Source: Agarophyton chilense (taxonomy: Eukaryota; Rhodophyta; Florideophyceae; Gracilariales; Gracilariaceae). Taken from it: 64,000 nt of DNA. A model generated the notes under the pieces. The model was not told where the DNA came from. It did no database searches and saw only the letters and a list, made by a program, of their open reading frames with translations. This document shows positions 40,711 to 52,735 of this stretch, piece by piece. The DNA is taken from contig JARGXX010000099.1 of the NCBI GenBank assembly GCA_030374765.1, forward strand, positions 1,860,001 to 1,924,000. The letters are read 5' to 3'. The stretch's first letter is position 1, and the number at the start of each line of letters is the position of its first letter. A program made the position numbers and the translations under genes.

Positions 40711-41040
40711 AGTGCAGAAAAACAGTCTCTTTTGGACAACAATCTTACAAGTTTCTTGAGAAATTTTCCTCGTAATCTTCTTCTCTACGTCCAAAAACAA
40801 TCGAGAAGAATTATCTTTGACCAGTTAAATAGTCTTTGTATAACTCAAATCAAAGAGATCGAACACAAAAAGTCTGCGACAGAAATCAAATAACCCTACG
40901 AAAAGAAAGACAATTTTTTGGTTGATCTTAATAATGAAACTGAAGAGCAATACGAGGCTGCAAGAAAGTACAATGAAAAGCTCTTTAGAAAAGAGAAGAA
41001 GCTAATTACTTCCGGATTGAAAATTCAACACAACATATAG
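40711..41040 (+). pseudogene. left part of a coiled-coil (BAR-like?) host exon cut by gypsy A
   Basis: One frame (one TAA at 40891, one TAG at 41038) encodes a strongly helical, charged sequence: LTSFLRNFPRNLLLYVQKQS, DQLNSLCITQIKEIEHKKSA, LVDLNNETEEQYEAARKYN and EKLFRKEKKLITSGLKIQHN. The pattern of long amphipathic helices resembles BAR-type membrane-curvature domains, but this is only a resemblance. The coding-like pattern stops exactly where the LTR of gypsy A begins and resumes in the same frame on its far side at 56704. Confidence 0.45.
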
Positions 41041-41044
41041 AATA

Positions 41045-41486
41045 TGGCCATCTACGGGCACACAGCTCAGTGGCCGATTCTTTGCTTGCGGTTGTACTTT
41101 CAGGGCGACCGCAAGTTAGCGGTGGTAGAATTGTTGATCCTCCGAACTTCCTTAACTCTCATACACCCTCTTAAGCCCTCCAGTAGTAGGTTGTTGTCGC
41201 AAGAAGGCGTTTAGCTGTTTTTGCAGACCTTCTGCAGTGGCTGGCTTTGGGACTTCTCAACAATCAGTAGCCAGGAGGCGCAGGGACCAGGGAAGCTGCC
41301 TTGATAGCACAGAGGTCTGATCAGAGGACGTATGTCTGCGGTAGTACAGAGGTTTCTTCGGAGGACGTAAGCCAGCGATGGGTTGGTGATTGGTCGCACG
41401 AATTTAATGCCTTTCTCGCGATTGAATTGCCAGTGTAGCATGTCAATGCCACGCTGAAAGTGATGGAAATACGCTGGGGTGCTACA
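41045..41486 (-). repeat. left (3') LTR of gypsy A
   Basis: In element orientation it starts TGTAGCACCCCAGCG. It is a diverged copy of 56257-56701, sharing for example CACAGCTCAGTGGCCGAT, CTCCAGTAGTAG and GTTTTTGCAGACCTTC. The neighbouring purine tract CTAGTGGGAGCAG (minus strand) fits a polypurine tract. Confidence 0.8.
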
Positions 41487-44400
41487 CTGCTCCCACTAGC
41501 AGTTTTGGGTATGAAAGTTGACATTTTTCAGGCAATGCTAAGTCTGCGCTTGATCTTTGATATGAGACTTTCTTGGACTTGAAGGCCTTGAGGAAGTTGG
41601 TGACGATGTCGGGTATGTCAGAGTAGAGTTCTATCACAGGCTGCCATGTCCAGTCGCGCTTGAACGGTAGTCCTTTCCACTGGACAGGGAAGAGGAGTCC
41701 ATCAGAAGCTTCACCAACGTCGAAGAGTTTTTTGACAACTTCGAAACGGGATTCGGTTCTTTTCGCGAGATCGATCATCTTCTTAGGGACAGGTTTCCCA
41801 AGGAGGGAGTTGCGATACTTGATTAGCCGGGCGCAATGGGCGCACTCGGTTCTCCCGCTTTGCAGCGAGTTGATTCCGTAGACAAGAGGGCTGTATACGG
41901 CTGTAATTTGCCGTGGTTCAAACCAGCGGAAGCGACGCTTATGGCTACGATCGTTTGCGCGTCGGACGAGTACAAAGACTCTACCAAGAAGCGACGGTGT
42001 AGCGATGTTGGTAGCGCTGTTGTGCGCTTCGACAGCGCGTTCGCGACGAAGGCTTACGGAGCGTTCTACGTCTTTTTGAACTTGTTCGAGAGCTGCTTAA
42101 AGTTCAGAAATTGAAATTACTTGTTTGGCTCGAGCTTGCTCAAGTACCTCTTCTTTGGCACCACTATGTGTATTTGATAGTACTCACAGGAAAGGGTGGG
42201 TTGGGCGTATCCCTTTCATAACCTCGAGCGTAGATAGAGCTATTCCGTCTGAGCGAAGGCCAAGTCTATCGAGATTTGCCTCGTTCAAGACGGTAGCAAT
42301 GGACGGAATGACAGCAGCTCAGTCTTGTGGGGCGAGCTTGAGTTCATCAATCATGGCTCTTGTAGCGGTTAGGAAAGAGCGCATGAGGGACTCAACGGTT
42401 CCATTGGCCCACGGAGAGTAAACAACCGATAATTGATGGCGTACTCGGTGCGTTTTTGCGAGATGTTCGATCACCTCGTTCTTGAAGTGCGAGCCTTGAT
42501 CGGATACCCGAGCACTTGGTGTCGTGAAGACGCGATTTTGGCGGCTGAGGACTTCAGTGGTATGTTCGGCATTGGCGGAGGTCGTAGGTTCGAGCCAACA
42601 ATAGCCGCTTCAGTCGTCTTTGACACATAAGACACATTTTGGGTCTTCTTCGCCTCCTCCAAGGTAGAGGTAGTCAAAATGTATGACTTGGTTCGGTTGC
42701 GAAGTGTGTGAAGTAGTAGATAACGGTCAAGGGACCTTGTTACTACTCTTATATATCACGTAAAGCAGACATGATGAGACGAAAGAGCGAGTATCTTCTC
42801 TTAGGTCAGGCTAGGCGAAGCGATCGCGAATTGCATGCCAAGTCGGGTCTGAGCCACGGTGCCCAGCTGAGCCGGCGTGGGAAATGGTCAGAAGACGGAG
42901 TTTGAGATCAATGTAGAGCAACGCGTGCGCGTATAACCGGTCGGGGCACCATTCATATGGCGTCTGATATATCGGGGACCACGTCAACGATTTTATGATT
43001 AATATTAGTTTTTAGTATTTTGAACACCTTTGAAAGAATGTTAGTTAAGTCTCTACAGTAGCACCGTAGTGGACAGATGGACGTGCAAGGCTGGGTTACA
43101 CGCATGATACGTGTACGGACCAGGATTGGTTTACGCGAGTCTCTGCCTCTTAATTGGAGAAATTGCGACCGGTTTGGCTAAACTATCCCCTTGGGAAGCT
43201 CAGGCGTCACTGTGCCCTTGTTATTGGTGTGTTTCTTTCTTTTGTTGGTTTTCCTTTGTTTAGGACAGTGCACCGCTCCTGTATTGGATAGTTTTTACCC
43301 GTTTTTATTTCGCTCATCCAGTGTGGATACACCTTTCATTGGTCTGTACGGTGGTCGTGCGTCCTATTTCGCCCTACGCTTTCGCTTTACATTTCGCTGT
43401 TGTCTACGGAATATCTTTGTCCTTGGATCCCCCTTTGATTCTTCCCCTTTTCCTAGGTTCACCACCTTCGTAGGTATCGTTTGAACCACTGTGGTCTTAC
43501 ACCCAGGCATCGGTGGCACGAAGGCTCGTTCGCTGAGTTACCTCTCTTCGCAAGAGCGGGACTCGAAGACCCGAGAGGTATTTCCCCATCTGGGATTGCT
43601 CTACAATCAACGCATGGGTCAGGAATCCAAACTGCCCCCTTGATGTATAGTAGCCCTGAGTCGTCAGGAAGGGCATTGTTTGGAACGGTTGACTTGCGGT
43701 CTGCTTGGACGGAAGCAATTTCAGAGGTAGACGGTCATTCGAACTCAGGTGGGTCCGGTGGAATTGTGACTCCATTGAATGGAAATGCGGAGGTAACACG
43801 GCGGACTGCGAGTGCCCTGCGGTATCATCACATCCATCGAGTCATGATTTCAGGCCATATATTGGCATCACCTGCAACATGTTGGATGCGATAATTGAAG
43901 GCACAAAGGAAAAGAGCCCAACGGACTACCTTGAGGACCTTGTGTCGTCCTAGCGATGGCTCCACTTACGACTGGGTTGAATGCAAAGAGAGGGTTGCGA
44001 TGGTCAGTGAAGACTCGGGTTCAATAATCACATGCTAGGGGTTAATCGAGCTTTCGGAAAGCTTGCAAAACGGCGAATGCCACGCGCTCGTATGTTGACC
44101 AGTGCTCTTCTCGTTCGGAAAACGTTCCGCTAAGAAAAGCCAGAGGCTGACGGACTTGTTCTTCAACCGCCTTTGGTAGCTCTGACTGGTCACATTGAGT
44201 CGCACAAGTGGCCCAGTGTTTGTCAGAAGCGTCGGTATGCCAACAAAATTCCTTTTTCGGATCGCGGTGTGCGAGGCGTGTTGCTTCTTTCAGCTGCTTC
44301 TGTAAGTCTTTGAAAGCGGTCGAATGTTTTTCGACCCATCTCAAATCGAGAAGGGAATACTTGGCGATAGATTCTTTCTTTCGGCTTCCGCCGGCCTTTC

Positions 44401-45009
44401 CATAAGCAAGTTCAAATATCTGACGAGGAGGAGCGACGTGTTCTCAAAAAACGCGGAATGCTGGTGGAGACCCAGCTTACACCATGGACGTATTCGCAGA
44501 GCTCTCCAGCGGTTCGAGGAAGATCGCACTTTTTGAGGCCTGATAGGTTCTTCGTATTGAACCTTAGACCATCAGCGTCGATGATGCGTCTACACCATGT
44601 TGCTTCAGTGAGAAAGACATCAGACTTGGGGAGAGACACGATCAGACGGCGTTCGCGACAGATATCGAAAAAGCAGCGAAGTATGTGCAGCGAACGTTCT
44701 TCATCCGTTGCGAAAATCATGAAGTCGTCGATCCAGGCCTTGAAATTCTAGAGCAAATCGGTTAAGCAGTCAGAAACTTTTTCTTGGAAATTGGCTGCCG
44801 AGTTGGTGCCTCCTTGCGTTGTTCGGGTTGGCATCACTACACCATCGGGAGTCATGAATGCGAAGAGCGTTTGGCTGTCGGGATGAAATGGAGCTTGCGA
44901 ATAGCCGCTGTAGAAGTCGATGGCTGCGAAGGCCTTGGCGCCTTGAGCATCGACTAGTTCTGCCTCGGTGTAAGTCATTGGCCAGAACGTCTGAAGCATC
45001 GCACTGTTG
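41482..45009 (-). pseudogene. gypsy A pol: RT, RNase H, integrase, chromodomain-like end
   Basis: The family resembles the gypsy type common in oomycetes. From right to left: reverse transcriptase starting at QTFWPMTYTEAEL with FAAIDFYSGYSQAPFHPDSQ and AWIDDFMIFATDEE; RNase H with CWHTDASDKHWATCATQ and, further on, WALFLCAFNYRIQHVAGDAN; the integrase zinc finger (GHRGSDPTWHAIRDRF ... SSCLLYVIYKSSNKVP) split by a solo LTR; the integrase core with HFDYLYLGG, VSDQGSHFKNEVIEHL and SPWANGTVESLMR (all three acidic residues present); and a chromodomain-like end LLFPVQWKGLPFKRDWTWQP. Stops occur in several blocks. The gag-protease side is missing: element B begins abruptly inside the reverse transcriptase. 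Confidence 0.85.
42867..43501 (-). repeat. solo LTR inserted in gypsy A integrase, 5-bp TSD
   Basis: The sequence is flanked by CCCAG on both sides (42862-42866 and 43502-43506). In element orientation it begins TGTAAGACCACAG, like the E1 LTR (TGTAAGACC). Removing it with one CCCAG joins VPPMPGHRG to GSDPTWHAIRD in one frame, re-forming the integrase zinc finger. It is 635 bp with a T-rich plus strand and no coding. It is most likely left by LTR-LTR recombination of an E1-related element. Confidence 0.75.
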
Positions 45010-45817
45010 TGTGGTATTCCACTGAAGACTGTAGAGGTCTCGAATGCAATATGCATCCACAGAAATAACCGCAAAGCGTGGGTGTCGCCTTGCGAGCGAC
45101 GGTTCTTAGATAAGAAGATATTTTGCGGAAAGCAGCCAGGTGTGCCTGAACAATGGGGATAATACGTGTATTCACGAGGCGGATGTCTAGATACGGCGGC
45201 ACTTAATGCACACGAGATCGGCTCAACAACCCTTGTGACGACACAAATAACCAGGTAACAGTAGAGAAAAAACCAAAGAAACAACACACACACACACACA
45301 CACACATACACACACATACACACACAGAAAGCTGTAGAAAAAGGGCGGTAAATGCGCAACAGTAGGGGGTATCCTCGGAACAAGATATATATCTCAGAAC
45401 GGTTAAGAACTGATACTATAGGTGCCCCTTTGTGGTGAACCACTTTCGGATTTCTATGACTGACCAAGATGGTGTTCAGGTTGGTTGTTCTTGGCTGACC
45501 TTTCGCCGTCCTCACCTGGGCCTTGCGCCCTTTAATGTGCCAATAGGCAAATCAAGTACTGTACAGTAATGCATACACGTGGCGTGCCACTACACAATTG
45601 TCTAAATAATACCAAATAAAAAAGTTGGTGATGGCACCTTACAGTGTACTCTAAATACAGTTCCTAATAAAATTTCTTCTGTCCAAACCGTTCCATGAAG
45701 TAATTCTTCTCATAAATTTTCGTAATCGAGTACAGCCCAGGCAATGGGTAATGAATTCCGTATCGCGACTTCGTAGTATTTCGCACGGTCGAACTCAGAT
45801 GCATCCAGAATGCTGCA
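45010..45817 (-). repeat. left (3') LTR of gypsy B
   Basis: 808 bp from TGTGGTATTCC to AATGCTGCA. In element orientation it starts TGCAGCATTC after a purine tract CTTAACAAGGGGGATA, a good polypurine tract. It is alignable over its full length with 55445-56220. A CA-repeat (about 45280-45324) is expanded in this copy. Confidence 0.85.
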
Positions 45818-45994
45818 TATCCCCCTTGTTAAGAGCGGAGCCCCGGCGACGCATTGTCTGTTAAAGCAATCGCAGCGCGCATCTAGGACATTCCGATTCT
45901 TCTTTTCGTATCACAACCTTGTGTTTTCCCAATCCACCTTGCTATCATATCGTTATTCCATCCTTCAAGCTTTTCTTTTATCTGACATTTCGCG

Positions 45995-47626
45995 ATGATT
46001 AACCTTTTGTCTGACGTGGTCAGTCCACCTACGTCCTATGAAGATCTCGACAACCCCCCGATTCAGCAAACTTCTGCAACGCCTAAAGGTTCCGCTCCAA
46101 TATCCCAAACTGCCCCTTTGCCGTAACTGGCTTCCAGTCCTGGTCCTGCATACCTTTCCTCCACAGCAGCTGTTCTGCAACCTGCGTCCTCCCCCGTACA
46201 GAGGTTCCCACATTAGGCGGACTTCGTCGTACGAGACCCCCTGCAGCACTCTGCATTATACGCGCGAGCGCCTTGGTTTTTGCCTGCGGCGGTCCGCGAC
46301 GAAGCTCTGATGTATCAGTATGTGGTCGCTGGTCGCCTTTCCGATGGTATACCATGGCTTGCGTTGTTTACAACAGATTTTATGAGCCATTGCGCCCTTC
46401 CCAACAATGCAATCAGTCGCTTCGGAAACGAGAGCTTGCTCGAGGCGCGCGAACGATTCACCCGTCTGGTGTAACAGCGATTACGCCGCATTATCGGCTC
46501 GGTGCCTCTCAATGAGGATTACAAATTCGATACTTGGTGTGCCAGAACAAATGGCGAGGCGTACTCATATGTCGAAAACCTAGCGGCTTTGGATGTCCAA
46601 AGGTGGCGCGGTGTTCGTGGAGTATCCAACGAGGCCCTCTGTACCGACAGTTTTCAATTACGCGCGGAATTCCGCTATCTCAGCAAACTGGATAATCCGT
46701 ATTAGGAATTCCCCCGGTGGGAACTACGTATCAGATCTTGACTAGGATACTTGCTTCCATACCAGATGCTCGAAGTGGTCCGAATTCGTTATAACTCGCG
46801 CGTCGGGCGTTACGTTCCGATTCCTCAATACTGGCATGAGATCGAGAGTACTCGTGGCTGTCCTGTGAAGCTTCCTCCTTCAATCACCTACATACGATCC
46901 TTACTCGAAAATGATCCGTTTTCCGGTTATTGGGTAGTCGTCTACAGTGAATTCATCGCGAAGATGGCCGTGTTCATCCTTTGGGATGTGTACGACACAT
47001 ATCGTTTCGGGTTTATGAGCCCGATTGCTCGACAACTTGCGAGAGAACTCGATCTGTCACTCGTCCTGGGATCACGTGCTAATCACGAAGAATTTCTGCG
47101 CCTGATGAATTTCATTGACCAGATTGACTGGACCCTTGTTACTTCTAAACAGCAGGCTAGAGGACGTCCTCTTCGCGACTATTCACCAGGAAGAACAGGT
47201 CCTGGCGGTGACTTCGTCTAATAAGACCCCTTGACTAACCAGAATATCGACGGAGATCACGCCAAAGTTCTGCGGGAACCTCCGCGAGTAATCCCTCCAA
47301 TCCAGCCAACTTCTCAGAATGCAGACGCACTCGTTGACGAGATGCACGAAATAGATTTCGACGAAGAGCCAGAGCAGGTCATCCTCAAGGATCCCGCTTT
47401 GGGTGAGAACGACGGCTTAGAGCCAGTGGTTCCTGCAGCGATGCAGAGCGCTTTATCTGAGCCTGTTCGACCCGCAGTGGCTTCCCACGACGCCGGGCTT
47501 GGCAATCTGAGGCAGATTCTCGAAGACTCTGGGATTCCTCCCCACCTTTCTCAAGAAAATCGACAGCAGATGATGAATCTCTTGCGCTCCTCGATGGGTA
47601 TTCACTCGGACGACCCGAATCCCTAA
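45995..47626 (+). pseudogene. antisense accessory ORF in the 3' region of gypsy B
   Basis: On the strand opposite to gag-pol, one frame from the ATG at 45995 to the stop at 47626 spans about 540 codons. It is interrupted only by stops (for example near 46118, 46214, 46472, 46703 and a TAATAA at 47219), without frameshift. The product would have a Pro/Ser/Thr-rich N-terminus, a globular middle with many aromatic residues (EALMYQYVVAGRLSDGIPWL, PIPQYWHEIE, FSGYWVVVYSEFIAKMAVFI), and an acidic/Gln-rich tail (DEMHEIDFDEEPEQ, ILEDSGIPPHLSQENRQQMM). No known domain recognised. It converges on the chromodomain end of pol (47875). Antisense extra ORFs between pol and the 3' LTR are known from plant gypsies such as Grande; homology to them is not claimed. 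Confidence 0.55.
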
Positions 47627-47874
47627 ATTTCTGGCCTGAGGGTACTGTAACAAACCTACTAGCGGTAGTCTTGAGATAACCAAAATAAAACGCTTTGATC
47701 TCCTGCAACTTCTTTGCTTCTTCTTTTTTCTGCTAGGCCTCTCCTCTTCTTGCTTCACTTTTAATTTCTTGGGGACCTCCACTTCAGTCTTCCTCCTCCT
47801 GGAGTTACTTCATATTTCTGTATGGATCAGATTCGATCAGGCTCTCCTGACACAACCAAACCAACGAGAGCGTC

Positions 47875-50250
47875 CTAAATAGTGTCTGGGACATCCAGTT
47901 CAGCACGTCGGCAGTACGCGAGCATGTGTGATCGTGGTATATTGCGTATGGGCTCCCATATATCGTCTTCGAGTTGATACCCATGCCAACGCACTTTAAA
48001 CAGTAAACTGTTGTCCTTTGCATACCATTCATGATCTAGAATGCGTTCGATGATGTATTCCATCTCCTCGGTGGCGGACTCCTCAGTCGTGGTGAAACTC
48101 CTGTTAATAGGTTCCGTAGCGTTCGCTGTAGCTTTAGGAATCGTGTCGTCACATCCTGTCGTCTCATCCACATCCGGGGTTCTCAAAGCCAGTCGTCTGG
48201 TTTCCCTGTATCTTTCCGGTCTCGCCGGTGCTTCCAACTTCCTTCTCGGTTTTTCCGAACCTTGGGGCGAAAAAGCGACGTCAGATGACGCTGTACGCCT
48301 TAGGCTTGCCCCGTTGGGCTTCTTCTTTTCTGGATTTAAGGTGGCCGGATGTTCTGGGAGTTTCCCCAAATGCTCTGTATCCACCGCAAATGGGCCAGCC
48401 GATACAGTCATACTGTCTCCATGTAGCGTCTCTACAACTGCGTTTTCCCTTGTGGACATCTTCTTTTCTTGAGACCTGCTGCGCTCCTCAGGGAGAGTCA
48501 CGCTCTTTAATCCGTTTCGTGGAATTGGCCTGCCGATATCAGCTTCGGTTCCATATGATCCTACGCCAAATGGCGATTCTGTTCTGTCTTCGGGACTCGC
48601 TGTAGAGCCTTCATGACTTCCGATACATGAGGTTTCATCCTCAATTTCTTTCGCGTCCACCGCGTGGTCTGAGGAAGAGACTGCAGTTTGCTGCGCGCTC
48701 ACAGTGCGAATCCCCGTGTCTCCGCTCCCTGCTACAGTGGGAGGTATGAATATTTCATGGGCAGGTGCGCCGTGTGTCGCAGAACTGTAATTCAGCCCTG
48801 TACGTCGGATTTCCGATCTCTTTTCACCACGTGAAAGTTTTGGAAATATTTGGCCCCGAGGCACTATGTCCGCAAGCTCCTGAACAACTAGTGGCTGTGA
48901 TGGCTCCTGCACAAGTAGTGTCTGTGTTGGCTCCCGCAAAACGAGTGGCTGTGCTGGCTCCTGCACCGCAATATCTTTACGGGTGGATTCCTCTCGCTGT
49001 ACGTCAGCTTCTCGATCTGGAGCACCAACTACTCGATCGTGAGAAATGCTCCACCTCAGAACCTCTCCGTATTACTACGGCATGTTCGTCGAGTTCAACA
49101 ACTTCATGCGGTCCTGTAGCGATCGGCGCTAACTTATTAAGGCGTTTCCGTTCCTTGTCATCTCCGGTCTTCCGGCTATCTTTCCTTTCCATTCCCACGA
49201 AAACGTGTCCTCCGACTCGGATATCCGGGAGTGCCTGTCGCATTGACGCGTCGTAATTACGCTTGTAGCGCGCTTGGGCCTTATCCATCTCTTTCGCAGT
49301 CTGTGTACTGCGTTTGCGCAACTCATTCCTCCAGCGTAGTTGAAACTGAGCCGGCGTCAGCATTGACTGTTCTTCGGTTCTGTCCGAATCTACCTTTATT
49401 GGCAAAGCCGCTGGTCGGTGGAATATTATCCATTCAAAAAGTGTTAGCTTCGTCGTCGAATACACTTGCGTATTGTACGCGTAGCAAAGCGTGTTTTTAT
49501 ACAGATCCCAGTCCTTCGGTTGTTCTCCAATGTAATGCCGATTGCGGCGAGTAGTGTACGGTTGTACCGTTCCGCCTGCCCGTTACATCACTGATGATAC
49601 GTCGTGGTGAACAAGTTCTTAACTACAGGTATTCTGCATACATCTTGAAAGAAGCGTGCAACGAATTGCTTGCCATTATCTGAGAGCAGTGTATCCGGTG
49701 TTCCGTAGTAATAAACCAAATGGTGGATAAACACTCGTGCTATCACGGAAGCAGTAATCTGTTTCAGCGGAACAGTCTCAATCAGCTTAGAGATGCGATC
49801 AGTTATTACCAAAAAGGTATCTGTTTCCCCGCTTCGAGCGGATCAATCCTTTAAGTATGTTAATACTGACATACTGTAGAGCTGCGAATACTGGGAACAG
49901 CTTCAGTGGCTTCTTCTTCTTCCAGAGCTTCACTCTATTCCTCGCGCAAGTTACGCACATCTTAGCTGTCGCAGGACAATCCATTGCCAAAGTTGTCCAT
50001 TAACTGTCTCTTCTGAGAGTTAGATACAGCTTCGTACCTCCTGCATGACGAGACATTTGCGAATAATGTGCCAAATGTAGTACTCTGCTCTTGAGAGCGT
50101 GTGGTAGCACGATTTGCTCTCACGATTCAATAGTTCGAACAAAAATTCCTCGATCATCGAGACGAAAAGGCAGCACCTCCCCCTTGTTAAGACGATAGCG
50201 GATACCCGCGAAGAAGTCATCTGTAACTTGTTCACGTAATAGATCTTCAA
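47875..50250 (-). pseudogene. gypsy B integrase and chromodomain
   Basis: From right to left: the zinc-finger half with His residues (YYIWHIIRKCLVMQE) and the Cys pair MCVTCARNR at about 49950; the catalytic core with MVITDRISKLIETVPLK (first Asp), LLSDNGKQFVARFFQDV (second) and CNGQAERYNRTLLAAI (Glu present) just after an in-frame TGA; a helical C-terminal part ELRKRSTQTAKEMDKAQARY; then a long Ser/Glu/Pro-rich linker and the chromodomain EYIIERILDHEWYAKDNSLL, KVRWHGYQLEDDIWEPI ending at 47878. Unlike E1, the catalytic Glu survives. The 363-codon frame at 47875-48966 encod­es linker plus chromodomain without a stop. Confidence 0.8.
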
Positions 50251-50629
50251 GAGAGATTCATTCGAGTTGATCTTCTGGATCAGTGTCCGTAGTCTGGGCT
50301 ACCAGTAATTCCATTTGACAATCCTCTTCTTCTAGATCTTCTAGATCTTCTTCTTTCGTTCTCGAATTTTCCGTTACCAAACATGGTATCTCATCATCGA
50401 TTTTCAATGGGGTTTCTATCAAGGTCTCGAGTCGAAGTAACTCGTCAGCTTGTAAGTTTGAGGCTCCCTTCTTTTAGTTGATTGTGAAATCAAATTTTGA
50501 AAGGCGCAGACGCCATCGCATTAAGCGTCCCGACGGGTCGGTAATCGACATGAGCCATCTGAGGCATGAATGATTGGTATTTACCGTAAAGTGAGCACCT
50601 CGTAGGTAAGGTCTGCAGGCCATGAGAGC

Positions 50630-52270
50630 CTAAACCATAGCAAGGCATTCCTTTCCTGACACAGAGTAGTTCTTTTCTGCCTGTTGCAGTAGTCTCGACC
50701 AGTATTCAATAGGATGTCGTATGCAGTCTTCGTGAGTTTGAAAAAGGTCACACCCTATCTGACAATCGCTAGCGTCCGTATCGACGGAGTAAGGAAGATC
50801 CATTCTCGGAAGAGGTAACACAGGAGCTGTGGTCAGCACGTGTTTTAGCTTTGCGATAGCTTCCGTTTCGGCTTCTCCGAATTTCTTCAATTGAACGGGT
50901 TGTCCCTTCTTCAATAAAGCGTTAAGGGGTGCAGCGATATGCGAATAGCGCGTCTTAAATCGTCTGTAGACGTTACAAAGCCCGAGAAAGGATCTCAATT
51001 GCGTCTGTGTTCGCGGAGGTTTGAAATCACGAATCGCAGCGGTCTGCACTTCTTCCATTTCCAGTTTCCTTGGCTTTATTCTGTGTATCAGGTATTTCAC
51101 TTGGTCGGTGAACGATTCAGACTTTTTGATCTTCAAGGTGATTTCAGTTTGCTGTAACTTCTCGAGGATTCACTCAACATTCCCGAAATGGTCCTCCATA
51201 TTCATACTGAAAATGATGATGTCACCCAAGTAAACAAGACATGTCTTCCACTTATACTGTGATAATATTATTTCGATAGCACGCTGAAAAGTGGCAGGGG
51301 TGTTGGTCAAACCAAATGGCATTCGCTTAAAGCGATAAAGTCCTGTGTGACACGCAAATGTAGTTATATCTGGGTCTTCTGGGGCGACTGGTATCTGCCA
51401 GTATCCCCAATTTGCGGCAAGCGTAGTAAAAACATTGGCTTCTCCAAGAATATCGATGCATTCATCCATACGTGGTAATCGGTACGTATCCCTCACAGTT
51501 ACTGCATTCATTTTTCTCAAGTCAACGCAAAAGCGTAAAGAACTATCTCCTTTGAGAACAAGTACCACTGGGGATGCCCAAGCTGATTGAGCTGGCTCAA
51601 TGACTCCCTTCTCCGACATGGAGTCCATGTGTTCTGGCTCGATCTGACGAGTTGGCGGGCCTGCCCGATAAGGTAATTGGCCGATGGGTCGTGTACCCGG
51701 TACAACTTCAATATAATGTTCCGTAGCCGCGATCTGGCCAATGTGCCCACTCCACATATGTGAAAAATTCAGAAGCAATCTGCAGAATCTTCCTTCATAC
51801 TCCTCATAAAAGTGTTCCATCTTCACACCCTTGAGGGCTTCTTCCATCTCTTCTTCAGAGACATTCTCTTCTTTCATGTTCTTCATGTTCTCGACTGCTT
51901 TTGTCGCTGTCGACTTCTGCTCGCCTTTGGGCGTCATTCCTAAGACGTCTGCCGTCATTATGTGTGTCGGTATCACAACTGAAGGGCGTGGAAGCGCCAT
52001 GCCCAAGAGCTGATGCTTGTGTAAGCGACGCTCTTCAGAGCCAACATTGCTCACCAATATCCTGAAAGCGATCTTCGGGCTGACCTGTGCCATGCCGTTA
52101 GCGACTAGCAATTCACTAGTGTGATACAGTGCCCCGTTCGGCTGAATAATGATAAGCCAGTGCTTTTCAGTAACGACTGATACCCAAGTTTGACTTTTTG
52201 GTGGTATCACCATTAGTTTACACACCCAAATCTTCGGAGATGTTCCGCCCAGCGGGGCTCCGTATTCCAA
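50630..52270 (-). pseudogene. gypsy B reverse transcriptase and RNase H
   Basis: Two segments in one frame (52270-51170 and 51136-50630). Motifs: AWASPVVLVLKGDSSLRFCV, VFTTLAANWGYWQIPVAP (family norm LDA.SGYWQI), RMPFGLTNTPATFQ and the active site TCLVYLGDIIIFS. The active site reads YLGD, not YLDD, so one catalytic Asp is Gly. The RNase H part has YSVDTDASDCQIGCDLFQ and EKNYSVSGKECLAMV. The upstream 200 residues are the protease-RT spacer with a Glu/Lys-rich stretch (NMKEENVSEEEMEEALKG). Confidence 0.85.
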
Positions 52271-52303
52271 TGACGGTGGTAATGGTGCAAATGAAGCGGA
52301 TCG

Positions 52304-52735
52304 TCAGAGAGGTCTGCGCATGATTGGCACCGTAGATCCATCGCACAGCTCCATTTCTTGATTCTTCGGACGAATGGATTCGACAAACTTGTCACAGTAG
52401 TCACAACCCAGCACAACCGGTGCAGCCAATGTGATACACAAAATAAACGTTAACATGACAACATGATTTCCCAAGCGAACGACAAGTCGTATTGTTCCAA
52501 TAGACTTTATCGGTCTCTTATTCGCATCCCGGATATCCGATATCTGTGCCTGTTGTATTCGAGCTCGCTTGTCTTGGCGCAATTCAGACAACCTGATAAA
52601 TTTTGGGCCTGCACCCGTATCCAATACAGCGAGTCTTCGCGATAACAGCGCTTGAGAAGAGCCGACGTCGGAATACACCTTGTAGTTCCTCCAGGCCATA
52701 ATCACGACTTGATTCGTCCTCCTACTTGGGCACAC
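52304..52735 (-). CDS. gypsy B aspartic protease
   Basis: A 143-codon frame with the retropepsin active site AVLDTGAGPKFIRLSEL and the second conserved strand APVVLGCDYCDKF. It is in the same frame as the reverse transcriptase and one frame off gag, so pol is expressed by frameshifting or a separate start. It would cleave the Gag-Pol polyprotein. Confidence 0.75.
   Translation of the reverse strand: MCPSRRTNQVVIMAWRNYKVYSDVGSSQALLSRRLAVLDTGAGPKFIRLSELRQDKRARIQQAQISDIRDANKRPIKSIGTIRLVVRLGNHVVMLTFILCITLAAPVVLGCDYCDKFVESIRPKNQEMELCDGSTVPIMRRPL

Noticed and set aside
43191-43894. Plus-strand frames in the middle of gypsy A (97 and 137 codons), the first with a hydrophobic start
   Set aside because: The first is inside the solo LTR and the second is antisense to the RNase H/integrase junction; neither extends in one frame as the B and C antisense ORFs do.
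44748-45515. 255-codon minus-strand frame
   Set aside because: It only fuses the RT of gypsy A with the LTR of gypsy B by chance; the first 170 codons are LTR sequence including the CA repeat.
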